From contig NZ_VHKL01000009.1 in assembly GCF_007474605.1 (NCBI RefSeq), positions 186,001 to 250,000 of the forward strand: a stretch of DNA of 64,000 nucleotides, given 5' to 3'. This document shows positions 47,513 to 55,377 of the stretch, piece after piece. Made by a program: the position numbers and the translations under genes. The DNA is from Rhodoligotrophos appendicifer (GTDB taxonomy: Bacteria > Pseudomonadota > Alphaproteobacteria > Rhizobiales > Im1). Every line of letters starts with the position of its first letter. Positions within the stretch are counted from its first letter, which is position 1. The notes beneath the pieces were generated by a model. It did no database searches. It was not told the DNA's origin and worked only from the letters and a program-made list of their open reading frames with translations.

Positions 47513-49177
47513 ATGAGCGACGAGGCAGGGCCGGCAGATCTGATTATCCTAGGCGGGCGGACAATCAGCATGCAGGAGGGGGTGGGTGCCGCGACCCATG
47601 GGGTCGCCATTCGCGGCGAGCGGATTATGCGGCTGGTGCGCCGGGACGAAGTGGACCGCCTGAAGGGCCCGCAGACCCGCATTAAAGACCTGGGCGACCG
47701 GCCGATTATGCCAGGCTTCGTCGATGTCCATGCTCATAGCGAGACCGTCTGCCGGACGGACTACGAGACCATCGATTGCCGGGCGCCTGAATGCAGCGAC
47801 ATCGAGTCGGTCTGCGATGCCTTGTCGGATGGGGCAAAGGACAGGGAGGGATGGATCATCGGGCAGGGCAACCTGTTTTTCGATCGAAAGCTGAAGGACG
47901 GTCGAATGCCAAGCCGCGCCGACTTGGACCGGGTCAGCCGGGACCGGCCGGTGGCTATCCGTGCCGGCGGGCATATCAGCGTGCTCAACAGCAAAGCCCT
48001 GGAAGTGTCGGGCATCGACCGCAACTACAGGCCGCCGGATTTCAGCCTCAGCGGCCTGCCCACCATCGACCGCGATGCCAATGGTGATCCGACCGGTGTG
48101 GTGAAAGAGATGGACTCCATTCTCCCCTTCACGACGACACCGAAAAGCGAGCTTCCTCAGGCACTGAAGAAGGGCATCCACAAGTATTTCACCCGCTATG
48201 GCGTGACGACGATCGGCGAGATCTCCGAGAGCGTCGATGCGATCGAGGCAATGGGGGATCTGGCCCAGAAGGACGACCTCCCCGTCAGTTATCGGGTTTA
48301 CATCTGGGCGCCCGGCACCCTCAAGCTCGAGGCGGCCGCCACCTGGCGAGATCATATCCGCCTCGATGCCAAGGAGGCCGCGATCCGGATCCAGGGTATC
48401 AAGCTCTTCTCCGATGGTGGTTTTTCGGCCAAGAGCGCTGCAGTCACCTGCCCCTATCTCGGGACAGACGGCGCCTGCGGCGATATCGCCTTCCCGAAGT
48501 ATTTCTTCAGGCGCGCCTTCGAACTCAGCCAGGAGGCAGGATTGCAGCTCTCCGTCCATGCCAATGGCGATCGGGCCCAGGAATGGCTGTGCGGTTGCAT
48601 CGATGAGCTGGGAGGCACCTCCTCGGGCCGCACGAGAACGCGCGTCGAACACGCAGGCAATCTGCTGCCGCGGGAGCGAACCGTCGAGTGGTGGGCCCGG
48701 GCGGGCATCATTCCGGTGCCGCAACCGGTTTTCATCTACACATTCGGTGAGTACTTCCCGGACTACCTGGGCCCCTTTGGAGCCCAAGGGCGGTTCCCCT
48801 TCAAGTCCTTGCTGGCGCAAGGCTGGCGGCTCAATGGCAGCTCCGACGTCTGGGTAGGCTCGGAACGGGAAGCGACGAACCCCTTGTTCAGCATCTGGTG
48901 CTGCCTCAAGCGGGAGACCTATTCCGGAAATTTCATCGATCCCGAAGAGGCGTTGACCCTGGATCAGGCCTTGCGGATGCATACGCTCGATGCAGCGGCA
49001 GCCATGGGGGAGGAGGATGTCAAGGGAAGCTTGGCGCCAGGTAAATATGCCGATGTGATCGCCCTGGATAAAGATCCCTACACAGTTTCCATCGATGAAA
49101 TCCGGAATCTCAACGTGGACTTCGTTGCTTCACGCGGCAGAGTTGTACTGGACAATATCAACATGAACAGGCTTTGA
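47513..49177 (+). CDS. Amidohydrolase (YtcJ-like, Amidohydro_3)
   Basis: A 554-residue metal-dependent hydrolase of the amidohydrolase superfamily. Metal motif HxH is in GFVDVHAHSE; IQGIKLFSDGGFSAKSA places a bridging residue, HANGDRAQE a later histidine ligand, and the C-terminal end ALTLDQALRMHTLDAAAAMG plus GSLAPGKYADVIALDKDP is the usual composite-domain tail. I chose the ATG at 47513, with GGGAGGG upstream; the frame is open 25 codons farther. It probably acts on an N-acyl or cyclic amide substrate. Confidence 0.9.
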   Translation: MSDEAGPADLIILGGRTISMQEGVGAATHGVAIRGERIMRLVRRDEVDRLKGPQTRIKDLGDRPIMPGFVDVHAHSETVCRTDYETIDCRAPECSDIESVCDALSDGAKDREGWIIGQGNLFFDRKLKDGRMPSRADLDRVSRDRPVAIRAGGHISVLNSKALEVSGIDRNYRPPDFSLSGLPTIDRDANGDPTGVVKEMDSILPFTTTPKSELPQALKKGIHKYFTRYGVTTIGEISESVDAIEAMGDLAQKDDLPVSYRVYIWAPGTLKLEAAATWRDHIRLDAKEAAIRIQGIKLFSDGGFSAKSAAVTCPYLGTDGACGDIAFPKYFFRRAFELSQEAGLQLSVHANGDRAQEWLCGCIDELGGTSSGRTRTRVEHAGNLLPRERTVEWWARAGIIPVPQPVFIYTFGEYFPDYLGPFGAQGRFPFKSLLAQGWRLNGSSDVWVGSEREATNPLFSIWCCLKRETYSGNFIDPEEALTLDQALRMHTLDAAAAMGEEDVKGSLAPGKYADVIALDKDPYTVSIDEIRNLNVDFVASRGRVVLDNINMNRL

Positions 49178-49189
49178 CGGAGTAAAAAC

Positions 49190-49501
49190 ATGAACCGCGT
49201 CATCGTGCTCTACGGAATGCCGAAGGATCCAGTAGCCTTCGATCGGCACTATCGGGATATTCACATTCCGCTTTGCCTTAAAATGCCGCACCTAGCCGGG
49301 TTTGAGGTCAATATCGGTAATGTTTCCGCTAGTGATCAGGGCGTGCACTATCACTGCGCAGCCATTCTCAGCTTCGCAAACGCAGCCGAAAGAGAGGCGT
49401 CATTGGCATCACCCGAGGGTATGGCGGCTGTCAAGGATGTCGAGAACTTCGCAACCGGTGGAGTTCTCATCCTGACATTGGAATCGGAATCTCAGATGTG
49501 A
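49190..49501 (+). CDS. EthD-like small protein 3
   Basis: A 103-residue protein beginning MNRVIVLYGMPKDPVAFDRHYRDIHIPLCLKMPHL, the EthD/ferredoxin-like pattern with the HYxxxHxP motif intact. It begins 12 bases after the amidohydrolase stop, so the two are co-translated. It is the third EthD-like gene in 12 kb. Confidence 0.87.
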   Translation: MNRVIVLYGMPKDPVAFDRHYRDIHIPLCLKMPHLAGFEVNIGNVSASDQGVHYHCAAILSFANAAEREASLASPEGMAAVKDVENFATGGVLILTLESESQM

Positions 49502-49538
49502 CTCCGACCGTGAGACGGGGTGAATATTTGAAGCTTAG

Positions 49539-50558
49539 ATGCCGTTCTCAACCAATCACATTCCGAAACCAAAGAGATCGGCCTGCAATATCAATTGGTC
49601 AGCGCACCGCGCCGCCTTGGCGGATCCGGATTGGCCCAGCCGCACCCCTGATCAGACGGTTCCTTGCATCGGCTGCAATCAAGGCTGCACCGATAGTCTG
49701 ATCTCAAGAAAAGAAATCGTTTGTACAGTGAACCCTAGCCTCGGCTTCGAGGCAGAATTCGCGAGCGTGGTGGCCGCGAAGGGTCAACCCCGCTACGGCG
49801 TTATCGGCGCGGGTCCCGCCGGCATCACGTGCGCTCTTGCGCTCTCCGACCGCGGCGTATCCGTAACGCTCTATGACACGGCAGAAGAGATTGGTGGCCT
49901 GTATCGCTATTGCGAGAAAATTCCCGGAAAGGAGCAATACCGCCGCTACATGACGTGGCTTCAAGAGCGAGTGCAATCGTCGAGTATCGTTCTCAAACTT
50001 GGACCAGATGCTATCTCAGCAGAGGAGGATGCAGCCGGTTTCGACCAACTTTTCTGGGCTGGAGGTTCTGTGCCTAAGCAATGGCCGTCAGAGGACCTTT
50101 CAATCCCGGTAATCGATGGGTGGGAGTTTTTAGATGCTCCCGAACTGTTACAGGGACCGCGCCACGTAGTCGTGGTCGGAGCAGGACAGATCGGCTGCGA
50201 TGCAGCGATCTGGTTGGCGAATAATGGCCACTCGGTCATCCTCTGTGATCGGGATGATGATCCACTCGGGGCTTTTAGGGCCCGTCGCTTCGATTATGAA
50301 CGTGCGTTACTGGACAGGATGGTAACTCTTCACCCATCGACCGAGGTTGTGGCAAAGGGCGGAGACACGATCCTTCTAAGAAAGAACCAAGAGGTGACGG
50401 AGCATTCCACGGAGATTATCGTAACAGCGGTCGGACGGGTCAGTCGAACGCGTCCCGTCTTCGCAACCCAGGCTATCGCCATTGGAGACGCTGCCCGCGT
50501 TGGCACGGCGCTGGAAGCGATCCGACAAGGCACCTTTCACGGAGCATTTACAGTCTGA
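49539..50558 (+). pseudogene. Old-yellow-enzyme-type reductase lacking its N-terminal barrel
   Basis: The frame encodes the C-terminal half of a 2,4-dienoyl-CoA reductase / trimethylamine dehydrogenase-like flavoprotein: ADPDWPS and PCIGCNQGC with a later CTVNPSLG (4Fe-4S ligands), FAD site GVIGAGPAGITCALALSDRG, and NAD site VVVGAGQIGCDAAIWLANNG, ending ATGDA-like AIGDAARVGTALEAIRQG. The roughly 330-residue FMN TIM barrel is absent: the frame starts inside what should be its last helix. It may be expressed as a truncated product, but the catalytic barrel is gone. Confidence 0.85.
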
Positions 50559-51680
50559 ATCAGCGCGCCCTCAGGGCGCCTTGGCACTGTAAAGGTTGAA
50601 GAGCATCAACACAGCGCTCAATAAGTCTGTTCCCAAAGGTTCGGCATAGAGCCGAACCTGAGGTGTACGATTTTTATTCGAGAACATCAGCGAAAATGAT
50701 AACTGCATTCATCACTGCTGACGGAGAACCCATGCGGCCTATTCAATCAGCGGGGCACGGTCAGAATGCTCGTTCTAGCGAACGTCGCGGATCGCCGAGG
50801 ACGTGCAGAACATTATTCTGGCGATGGAAGAGCTGGAGAAAGCGATCCGACCTAGGCCCAGAAGCAAAGTATATATCAGGATAGAGCGCAGCAGCACTCC
50901 CAGCACCGGCTGCTCGAATATGACCAGGGCGATGGTAAGGGCCTACCAGCCCTTCCGTCGGTCGCGCCACGGGATATACCGCACTAATGGTGTCCTATGC
51001 CGCCACCGTTAGGCTCTGAGACGGTTCGTTCGGCATATGGCCGGGGCGGCGCGGCACGGGTAAGAGCGGTGCGAAAGACTCTTAATGCCACAGTCTCCGG
51101 ATCCCACGGTTTACGCTGGTGATCGCCAACGCATCCGGGGCCTCCCGGATTGAGCTTGACCTGTAAGTTCGGTCAAGGTGCCGTCATTCTCGTAAAACTC
51201 ACTTAGGACCCCAAGGACCAGTGTACGATCGCCCGATCCTCCGGCCGCATCAGCATGAGTTCGAAAAGAGCTGGTCCGATGTCGAAGGTCGGGCCGCTGA
51301 GTTATACACTTGATGCTAATTACTTTATTCGCCGCAAGATGAGAGAGGCCGGTGGAGGAATGAGCACCGGACGGGGATTCTGACAACGAAAATTTCAGTG
51401 CCGAATATTCTATATCAGCCCTCGCCCCGCCTGTTATCGGCAGGGTCGAATCAGCACAACGCGCTAGAGGAAATCCGTTTTTAAAAACGCGCTCTGACAG
51501 TCGTTATAAGCTGCAAGGACCCGTCCTGAAACAGCAGCGCTCAAAAGATAACGCGCCTCGCTAGCGCAGACATCGGGCACAGTCGACTTATCTCACGCTA
51601 CCTATTTGCTACTTAACAAAATCATGTCATGGGCGGAGGAAGGGTTAAACAGGATAAGTCTCTGTAAAAACGAACCAATA
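50559..51680. other. Gene-poor stretch left of the integrated element
   Basis: About 1.1 kb without a gene I can support. A short GC-rich dyad (GCGCCCT/AGGGCGC, 50565-50579) follows the reductase remnant. A plus-strand frame near 50788-50892 reads RIAEDVQNIILAMEELEKAI, then VYIRIER, which vaguely recalls the C-terminal end of a cation-efflux protein; this is too short to call. The stretch is probably decayed DNA at the old 3' side of tRNA-Phe. Confidence 0.4.
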
Positions 51681-51731
51681 TGGTGCCCAGGGCCGGAATC
51701 GAACCAGCGACACGCGGATTTTCAGTCCGCT
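51681..51731. repeat. Left attachment-site repeat (partial tRNA-Phe)
   Basis: These 51 bases are identical to 63227-63277 and correspond to tRNA-Phe from position 26 through the CCA end. Flanking bases differ at once on both sides, so the identity block is exact. The 5' half of the tRNA is missing, so this copy is not a gene. The integrase stop lies 55 bases to the right. Confidence 0.96.
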
Positions 51732-51785
51732 ATATATTGGCTCTCACAGCCACTTTCAGGCCTCTAAGTCGCGTTTGTGTCGCGT

Positions 51786-52988
51786 TCACGCTAAGAGTGC
51801 ACTCTCTGCGGCGGCCATTTCCTCGCCCTCATCATCGCTCGGAAATAGATGGCCATAGACGTCCATTGTCATGACGATTGACGAATGCCCCAGCCTCTCC
51901 TGCACCACCTTTGCCGATAGTCCCAGGCCCGCAGGCTTTGGATTGATGCACCACGATGCATAGAAATGTCGGAGCGAGTGCATGCCCGTATACTTTGCCG
52001 CCGGCGGCAAAATCAAAGGGAGGTCACCCGCCTTTTGTTTTTCGTGTCGGCGCGAAAAAGTAGGGATGCCTCTACTATTTACCACGCCCCCGGCTATCTG
52101 CGGAGGCACCAGGCCACGATTGATGATGTTCGCCAGGCTCTCGACCTTGCCGAGGGTATTGCCAAAAACAAGTCCAACGCTGCCGTTGGAGATTTTCCAT
52201 TCCCTCAACGTGTTCACCACCAGCGGCGGCAAAGGCACCACTCGATTGCCTGCCTCAGACTTTGGAGAGCCGATGACATTATAGCGGTCTGCACGCTGCC
52301 GGACATGAAGCCGCTTGTTCTCGATGTCTACATCTTCCCATCTCAAACCGCGCAGCTCTGAGGCGCGTAGGCCCGTGAAGATGGCAGTGATGATAAGAGG
52401 ACGCCACCTGCCCTGCACATGCTCGACAATGGTTTTGACCTCTTCCCTAGTCGGAAAATCTACACCTGACTGAATCCGCTTTTTCTGCCGCTTGTCAGCG
52501 CGAATGCTGACGCCTCGAGCCACGTTTTGGGTTGCGTTCCCGCGGCGCTGCGCATCCGTCAGGAGCGACTTCAGACTGGTCAGCACCTTCTTTGCCAATG
52601 GCCTTGATATGTCGCGCAGGAGCTCGTCCCTAAAGGCCTGGACGCGAGGCGTGGTGAGCTTGGACAAGCGCTCGTCACCGATACGCGGCTTGATGTGAAA
52701 TTCAGCGTGCTGAGTGTACTGGGCAATGGTGGATGCTTCCCTGCCCTCAAGACGGATATACTCAATCCAGCGGTCTGCCGCCTCCCCTACCGTCAGGCTT
52801 TGAGCATGCGAGGTGTGAACGCCCTTGCCGATATCAACGGTGACTTCGGCGTGTCTGGCGTCAGCGTCCTTCTTGCGCGCGAAGGTCTCGATGTGGCGGC
52901 CGGTCTGGTCAGAGTAATCGACTACCCACGCCTCTTTATCCACACCTTTGTTTGTCTTCCACTTGCGCTTGCGGACAGCCAACCTCAC
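51786..52988 (-). CDS. int: Tyrosine site-specific integrase
   Basis: A 400-residue phage-type recombinase: arm-binding N-terminal domain (~1-60, RKRKWKTNKGVDKEAWVVDY), SAM-like core-binding domain (~65-165), and catalytic domain (~180-395). Catalytic residues are visible: Arg in FTGLRASELRGLRWEDVD, HSLRHFYAS (HxxR), GHSS, and the nucleophile Tyr in TMDVYGHLF. The start is GTG at 52988. It lies next to the left attachment repeat, the usual position for an enzyme that integrates into the tRNA 3' end. Confidence 0.95.
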   Translation of the reverse strand: MRLAVRKRKWKTNKGVDKEAWVVDYSDQTGRHIETFARKKDADARHAEVTVDIGKGVHTSHAQSLTVGEAADRWIEYIRLEGREASTIAQYTQHAEFHIKPRIGDERLSKLTTPRVQAFRDELLRDISRPLAKKVLTSLKSLLTDAQRRGNATQNVARGVSIRADKRQKKRIQSGVDFPTREEVKTIVEHVQGRWRPLIITAIFTGLRASELRGLRWEDVDIENKRLHVRQRADRYNVIGSPKSEAGNRVVPLPPLVVNTLREWKISNGSVGLVFGNTLGKVESLANIINRGLVPPQIAGGVVNSRGIPTFSRRHEKQKAGDLPLILPPAAKYTGMHSLRHFYASWCINPKPAGLGLSAKVVQERLGHSSIVMTMDVYGHLFPSDDEGEEMAAAESALLA

Positions 52989-53060
52989 CTCCCACTATGT
53001 GACAACTGTGAGGGGCTGACAGTAATGTCGCAATAAGTCCGCTTGTCAATGAGGTGAACG

Positions 53061-53228
53061 ATGACTGACGGAATGGTATATTTCGATGCGCAAGAACGTC
53101 TGAAGGCTGAATTGCGCGCGACTGCGGAGAAAATGCTCTCAACAACCACTGAGGTGGCTTTATTTGCTGAAAAGATCGTAAAAATTCAGGAGGCGATTGA
53201 GGCATTGGAACGAGCGGCGAACAATTAG
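53061..53228 (+). CDS. Small hypothetical protein, element-borne
   Basis: A 55-residue frame starting ATG at 53061 behind GAGGTGA. The product begins MTDGMVYFDAQERLKAEL and is helical and charged, ending IQEAIEALERAANN, likely a short coiled coil. It is divergent from integrase and convergent with the next three small genes. I recognise no family. Confidence 0.5.
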   Translation: MTDGMVYFDAQERLKAELRATAEKMLSTTTEVALFAEKIVKIQEAIEALERAANN

Positions 53229-53258
53229 CCCGGCTCCCGATGCAGCCGGCCTATATCT

Positions 53259-53522
53259 TCACTCAACAATATTCTTAAGCCTGTCTATGAAGTCATCATT
53301 GAGGCTAAACCCTCCATCCTGGGTGTAGGCGAGGATTTGGGCTCCGAGCTCAGCCGCTGTCTGCGGCGTAATGGCCAACATTTCCTCCTCAATTTTCTGC
53401 TTTGCCTCATCAAGCAAATCCTCATTCTCATCGTCTACCGCCGCAGCGGCATCGGCTTCCAATCGCCGCCATTCCTTGAACAGGTTCAAGATCGGGCTGG
53501 TCACTTCACTGTTCTGAATCAT
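53259..53522 (-). CDS. Hypothetical protein, element-borne
   Basis: An 87-residue acidic helical protein (MIQNSEVTSPILNLFKEWRR, then a Glu/Asp/Ala-rich stretch and ITPQTAAELGAQILAYTQDGG). The start overlaps the end of the upstream small gene by 17 bases, making it the last of three leftward overlapping genes. Small acidic proteins are common in phage early regions; no function is recognised. Confidence 0.65.
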   Translation of the reverse strand: MIQNSEVTSPILNLFKEWRRLEADAAAAVDDENEDLLDEAKQKIEEEMLAITPQTAAELGAQILAYTQDGGFSLNDDFIDRLKNIVE

Positions 53523-53697
53523 CTTTGCCTCCCTCCAGCATTTTCACTGCCTCTTGGATTTTCTCCATCGCCACAGTCGCGACGGCGCCAATCGCGCCAC
53601 ACTCCTCGTGGGTGAGATTGTGGCTTGCCATATAGATGGCCTCCACGAGGTTTCGCGCCTCGCCTAAACGATCCTGTGCTTCGAGAATCTTATTCAT
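53506..53697 (-). CDS. Hypothetical small protein, element-borne
   Basis: A 63-residue protein, MNKILEAQDRLGEARNLVEA onward, predicted helical. The ATG at 53697 has GAGGAGGAG upstream and overlaps the previous gene's stop as ATGA. The middle has NLTHEECGAIGAVATVAMEKI, a pattern seen in small phage and genomic-island proteins of alphaproteobacteria without assigned role. Confidence 0.62.
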   Translation of the reverse strand: MNKILEAQDRLGEARNLVEAIYMASHNLTHEECGAIGAVATVAMEKIQEAVKMLEGGKDDSEQ

Positions 53698-54041
53698 CGA
53701 CTGCTCCTCCTCCTGATAACTGGTCGCCACTCAGCCGTGTCCTCGCTGGCACTTCCGTCACGATCATCGTCGATATCAACGTCCTCATCAGGATCGTCGT
53801 CTTCGATGTCTGGATCGCCGTCGAGAACATCGAGCAAAGCAATCGCTCTCTCGATTGAGTGCTCGAGCTGGCGCCGGAGTTCGTAATTCCCGCTAGGGTC
53901 TAAGCTGCTTGATTGCAGGCTGATGAGGAAAGGGTCCGCAGCGTTGCCGGGGCAGAGCATCGAGCGGGTTATAGGATCGTCTAAGCCGGGAATAAATCCG
54001 GGCAAACCTCGGGGGGCTGCCGGAACGGGTGTGTTCAGCAT
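53694..54041 (-). CDS. Hypothetical acidic-tailed protein, element-borne
   Basis: A 115-residue protein: Pro/Gly-rich start (MLNTPVPAAPRGLPGFIPGL), a helical middle (ELRRQLEHSIERAIALLDVL) and a very acidic Asp-rich segment before a basic tail (RPVIRRRSSR). It is first in a three-gene leftward run and divergent from the XRE gene; its start codon sits directly on the -35 of the rightward promoter. Confidence 0.6.
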   Translation of the reverse strand: MLNTPVPAAPRGLPGFIPGLDDPITRSMLCPGNAADPFLISLQSSSLDPSGNYELRRQLEHSIERAIALLDVLDGDPDIEDDDPDEDVDIDDDRDGSASEDTAEWRPVIRRRSSR

Positions 54042-54069
54042 TGCTGTGCTCCATGCACTGGGGTATAAT
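54041..54069 (+). promoter_or_regulatory. Sigma-70-type promoter for the XRE repressor gene
   Basis: TTGCTG at 54041-54046 and a perfect TATAAT at 54064-54069 are separated by 17 bases, pointing right toward the XRE gene 59 bases on. On the other strand a perfect TTGACA (54105-54100) points left toward the small-gene run, with a poor -10. The two signals overlap, as in lysogeny switches. Confidence 0.6.
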
Positions 54070-54128
54070 AGAATTTATATCAACAGCGTTCGGGATCGTT
54101 GTCAATATATTTTCTATCAAGGCAGGAA

Positions 54129-54374
54129 ATGATAAGCACTCGTCAGATAAAGGCCGCTCGAGCTCTGCTAGCTTGGTCTCAACACGACCTGGCCACAAAG
54201 TCAGGGGTTTCGTACCCCACTATCGCCCGTCTGGAAGCTCAAGATGGTCAGCTTGGCGGTATGGCTTCCACCGCAAAGAAGCTTTGCGCCGCCCTTGAGG
54301 CTGCTGGCGTCGAGTTCACTAATGGCGGTCAGCCTGGGGTGCGGATGAAGGCCCCGTTTGTCGAGGTCACTTAG
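54129..54374 (+). CDS. XRE-family helix-turn-helix repressor
   Basis: An 81-residue DNA-binding protein: TRQIKAARALLAWSQHDLATKSGVSYPTIARLEAQDG is a HTH_3 domain, followed by STAKKLCAALEAAGVEFTNGGQPGVRM, the layout of small Cro/C1-like regulators in alphaproteobacteria. I chose the ATG at 54129, with GGCAGGA upstream. It lies at a divergent promoter region and likely controls the leftward small genes and itself. Whether it also answers to a helper phage is unknown. Confidence 0.85.
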   Translation: MISTRQIKAARALLAWSQHDLATKSGVSYPTIARLEAQDGQLGGMASTAKKLCAALEAAGVEFTNGGQPGVRMKAPFVEVT

Positions 54375-54396
54375 GTCGATGAGCTGAATTCGAGCA

Positions 54397-54891
54397 ATGA
54401 CGGGTAACCTTATGAGCCAAGACTTCACCTGGGCTACAGTCGTGTTTGAAATAGCAAAGTTATCTATTCAAGCCGCCGTATTGGTATCAGTTGCGCGACT
54501 CACTGTTTATTGGGCACTCAACCGATACAAACGAGAGAAAAATTGGGAAGGACAGCTCAAAGTTTATTCTGACGTGATTGCCTCATTAACTGCACTAGAA
54601 GAGGCGAATAATCGACGGTGGGAGATGGAAGAGCGGCATATCGACGATCCCGCTAAAGATGCTGATTTATTCCAGGTCGAGCAAACAGCAAGAAAGACCA
54701 TCGACCACTCTCTTCCAGTTGCCAGGCTTCTATTTAGCGAAAAATCTTTTAGTATACTCAAAAAATTAAAGAAAAAATTAGATGCCGATAGCGACAGCCC
54801 TAATTTTGTAGAGATACTTGAAGATCGATCGAAAATTTTGGAAGAAGGCATCCGAGAAATTGTTAAAGATGCTCGTTCTTCTTTAAAATAA
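54397..54891 (+). CDS. Membrane-anchored hypothetical protein, candidate cargo 1
   Basis: About 164 residues: one membrane segment (~14-38, VVFEIAKLSIQAAVLVSVA and flanks), then a charged, helical, probably cytosolic part rich in Lys/Glu (YKREKNWEGQLKVYSDVIAS; LKKLKKKLDAD). No family is recognised. Base composition is strikingly AT-rich compared with neighbours: some 60-base lines fall near 25-45% GC by hand count. It lies between the repressor and a similar membrane-protein gene. An ATG at 54412 is an alternative start. A cargo or exclusion role is inference. Confidence 0.7.
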   Translation: MTGNLMSQDFTWATVVFEIAKLSIQAAVLVSVARLTVYWALNRYKREKNWEGQLKVYSDVIASLTALEEANNRRWEMEERHIDDPAKDADLFQVEQTARKTIDHSLPVARLLFSEKSFSILKKLKKKLDADSDSPNFVEILEDRSKILEEGIREIVKDARSSLK

Positions 54892-54912
54892 AATATTAAT
54901 GGAACTTCGAGA

Positions 54913-55377
54913 ATGGAATGGGCAATCTCAGGAAGCATCGGTCTGCTTGCCGCGGTCATTGCCATTTTTCAATGGAGAACTCAGCATCAGACGATGGTGT
55001 TGTCCCTTTTCGAGCGGCGCAGCCAGTTGTTTGACGAATTCGCCCAGCTATATGCTCGTTATCACACTGACGAGGCATCACTCCTGCTACGGGATTTGGG
55101 ACCGCTGCGGGTCAGATTTCGCTATCTTTTTGGTGAACCTGTTACAGGTGTCTTGACTGAATTTGATGTCCTGCTGAAACAGAAGGCCATGTTGGAAATG
55201 AGAGCACGCCAGTGCGTGCAAGTTGTCGAAATAGACGAGGGTGTAGCGAACGTTAATGCAATATATGGAATCCCCGACAAGTTCACTAAAGCTTGCGAGC
55301 CGTACATGAAAATGGACCAAAGGCTCGCAAGAACCGTTCCCGAGTTTATTGACGACTGGTGGAATAGACGCCTCTAG
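54913..55377 (+). CDS. Membrane-anchored hypothetical protein, candidate cargo 2
   Basis: A 154-residue protein with one N-terminal membrane segment (~4-19, AISGSIGLLAAVIAIF) followed by a soluble helical part (SLFERRSQLFDEFAQLYARY; VRFRYLFGEPVTGVLTEFDV). No known domain is recognised. It begins 21 bases after cargo gene 1 on the same strand and shares its topology, suggesting a pair that works at the inner membrane. Its end overlaps that of the HNH gene by four bases, convergent. Confidence 0.7.
   Translation: MEWAISGSIGLLAAVIAIFQWRTQHQTMVLSLFERRSQLFDEFAQLYARYHTDEASLLLRDLGPLRVRFRYLFGEPVTGVLTEFDVLLKQKAMLEMRARQCVQVVEIDEGVANVNAIYGIPDKFTKACEPYMKMDQRLARTVPEFIDDWWNRRL

Noticed and set aside
47549-48982. 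477-codon minus-strand frame
   Set aside because: It is antisense to the amidohydrolase gene and shows no motif.
50788-50892. Cation-efflux gene remnant
   Set aside because: A single 30-residue helix-like match is too weak; it is mentioned only in the gap entry.
51111-51386. 91-codon minus-strand frame left of the element
   Set aside because: No ribosome site, no family motif, and a neighbouring frame looks equally plausible; probably decayed DNA.
27560-51680. Catabolic region as an integrative conjugative element at tRNA-Gly
   Set aside because: I found no integrase, relaxase, transfer genes or second copy of the tRNA-Gly end, so mobility cannot be claimed.
51681-51731. Second tRNA-Phe gene
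   Set aside because: Only the 3' half is present; the acceptor 5' strand and D-arm are missing, so it is an attachment-site copy.
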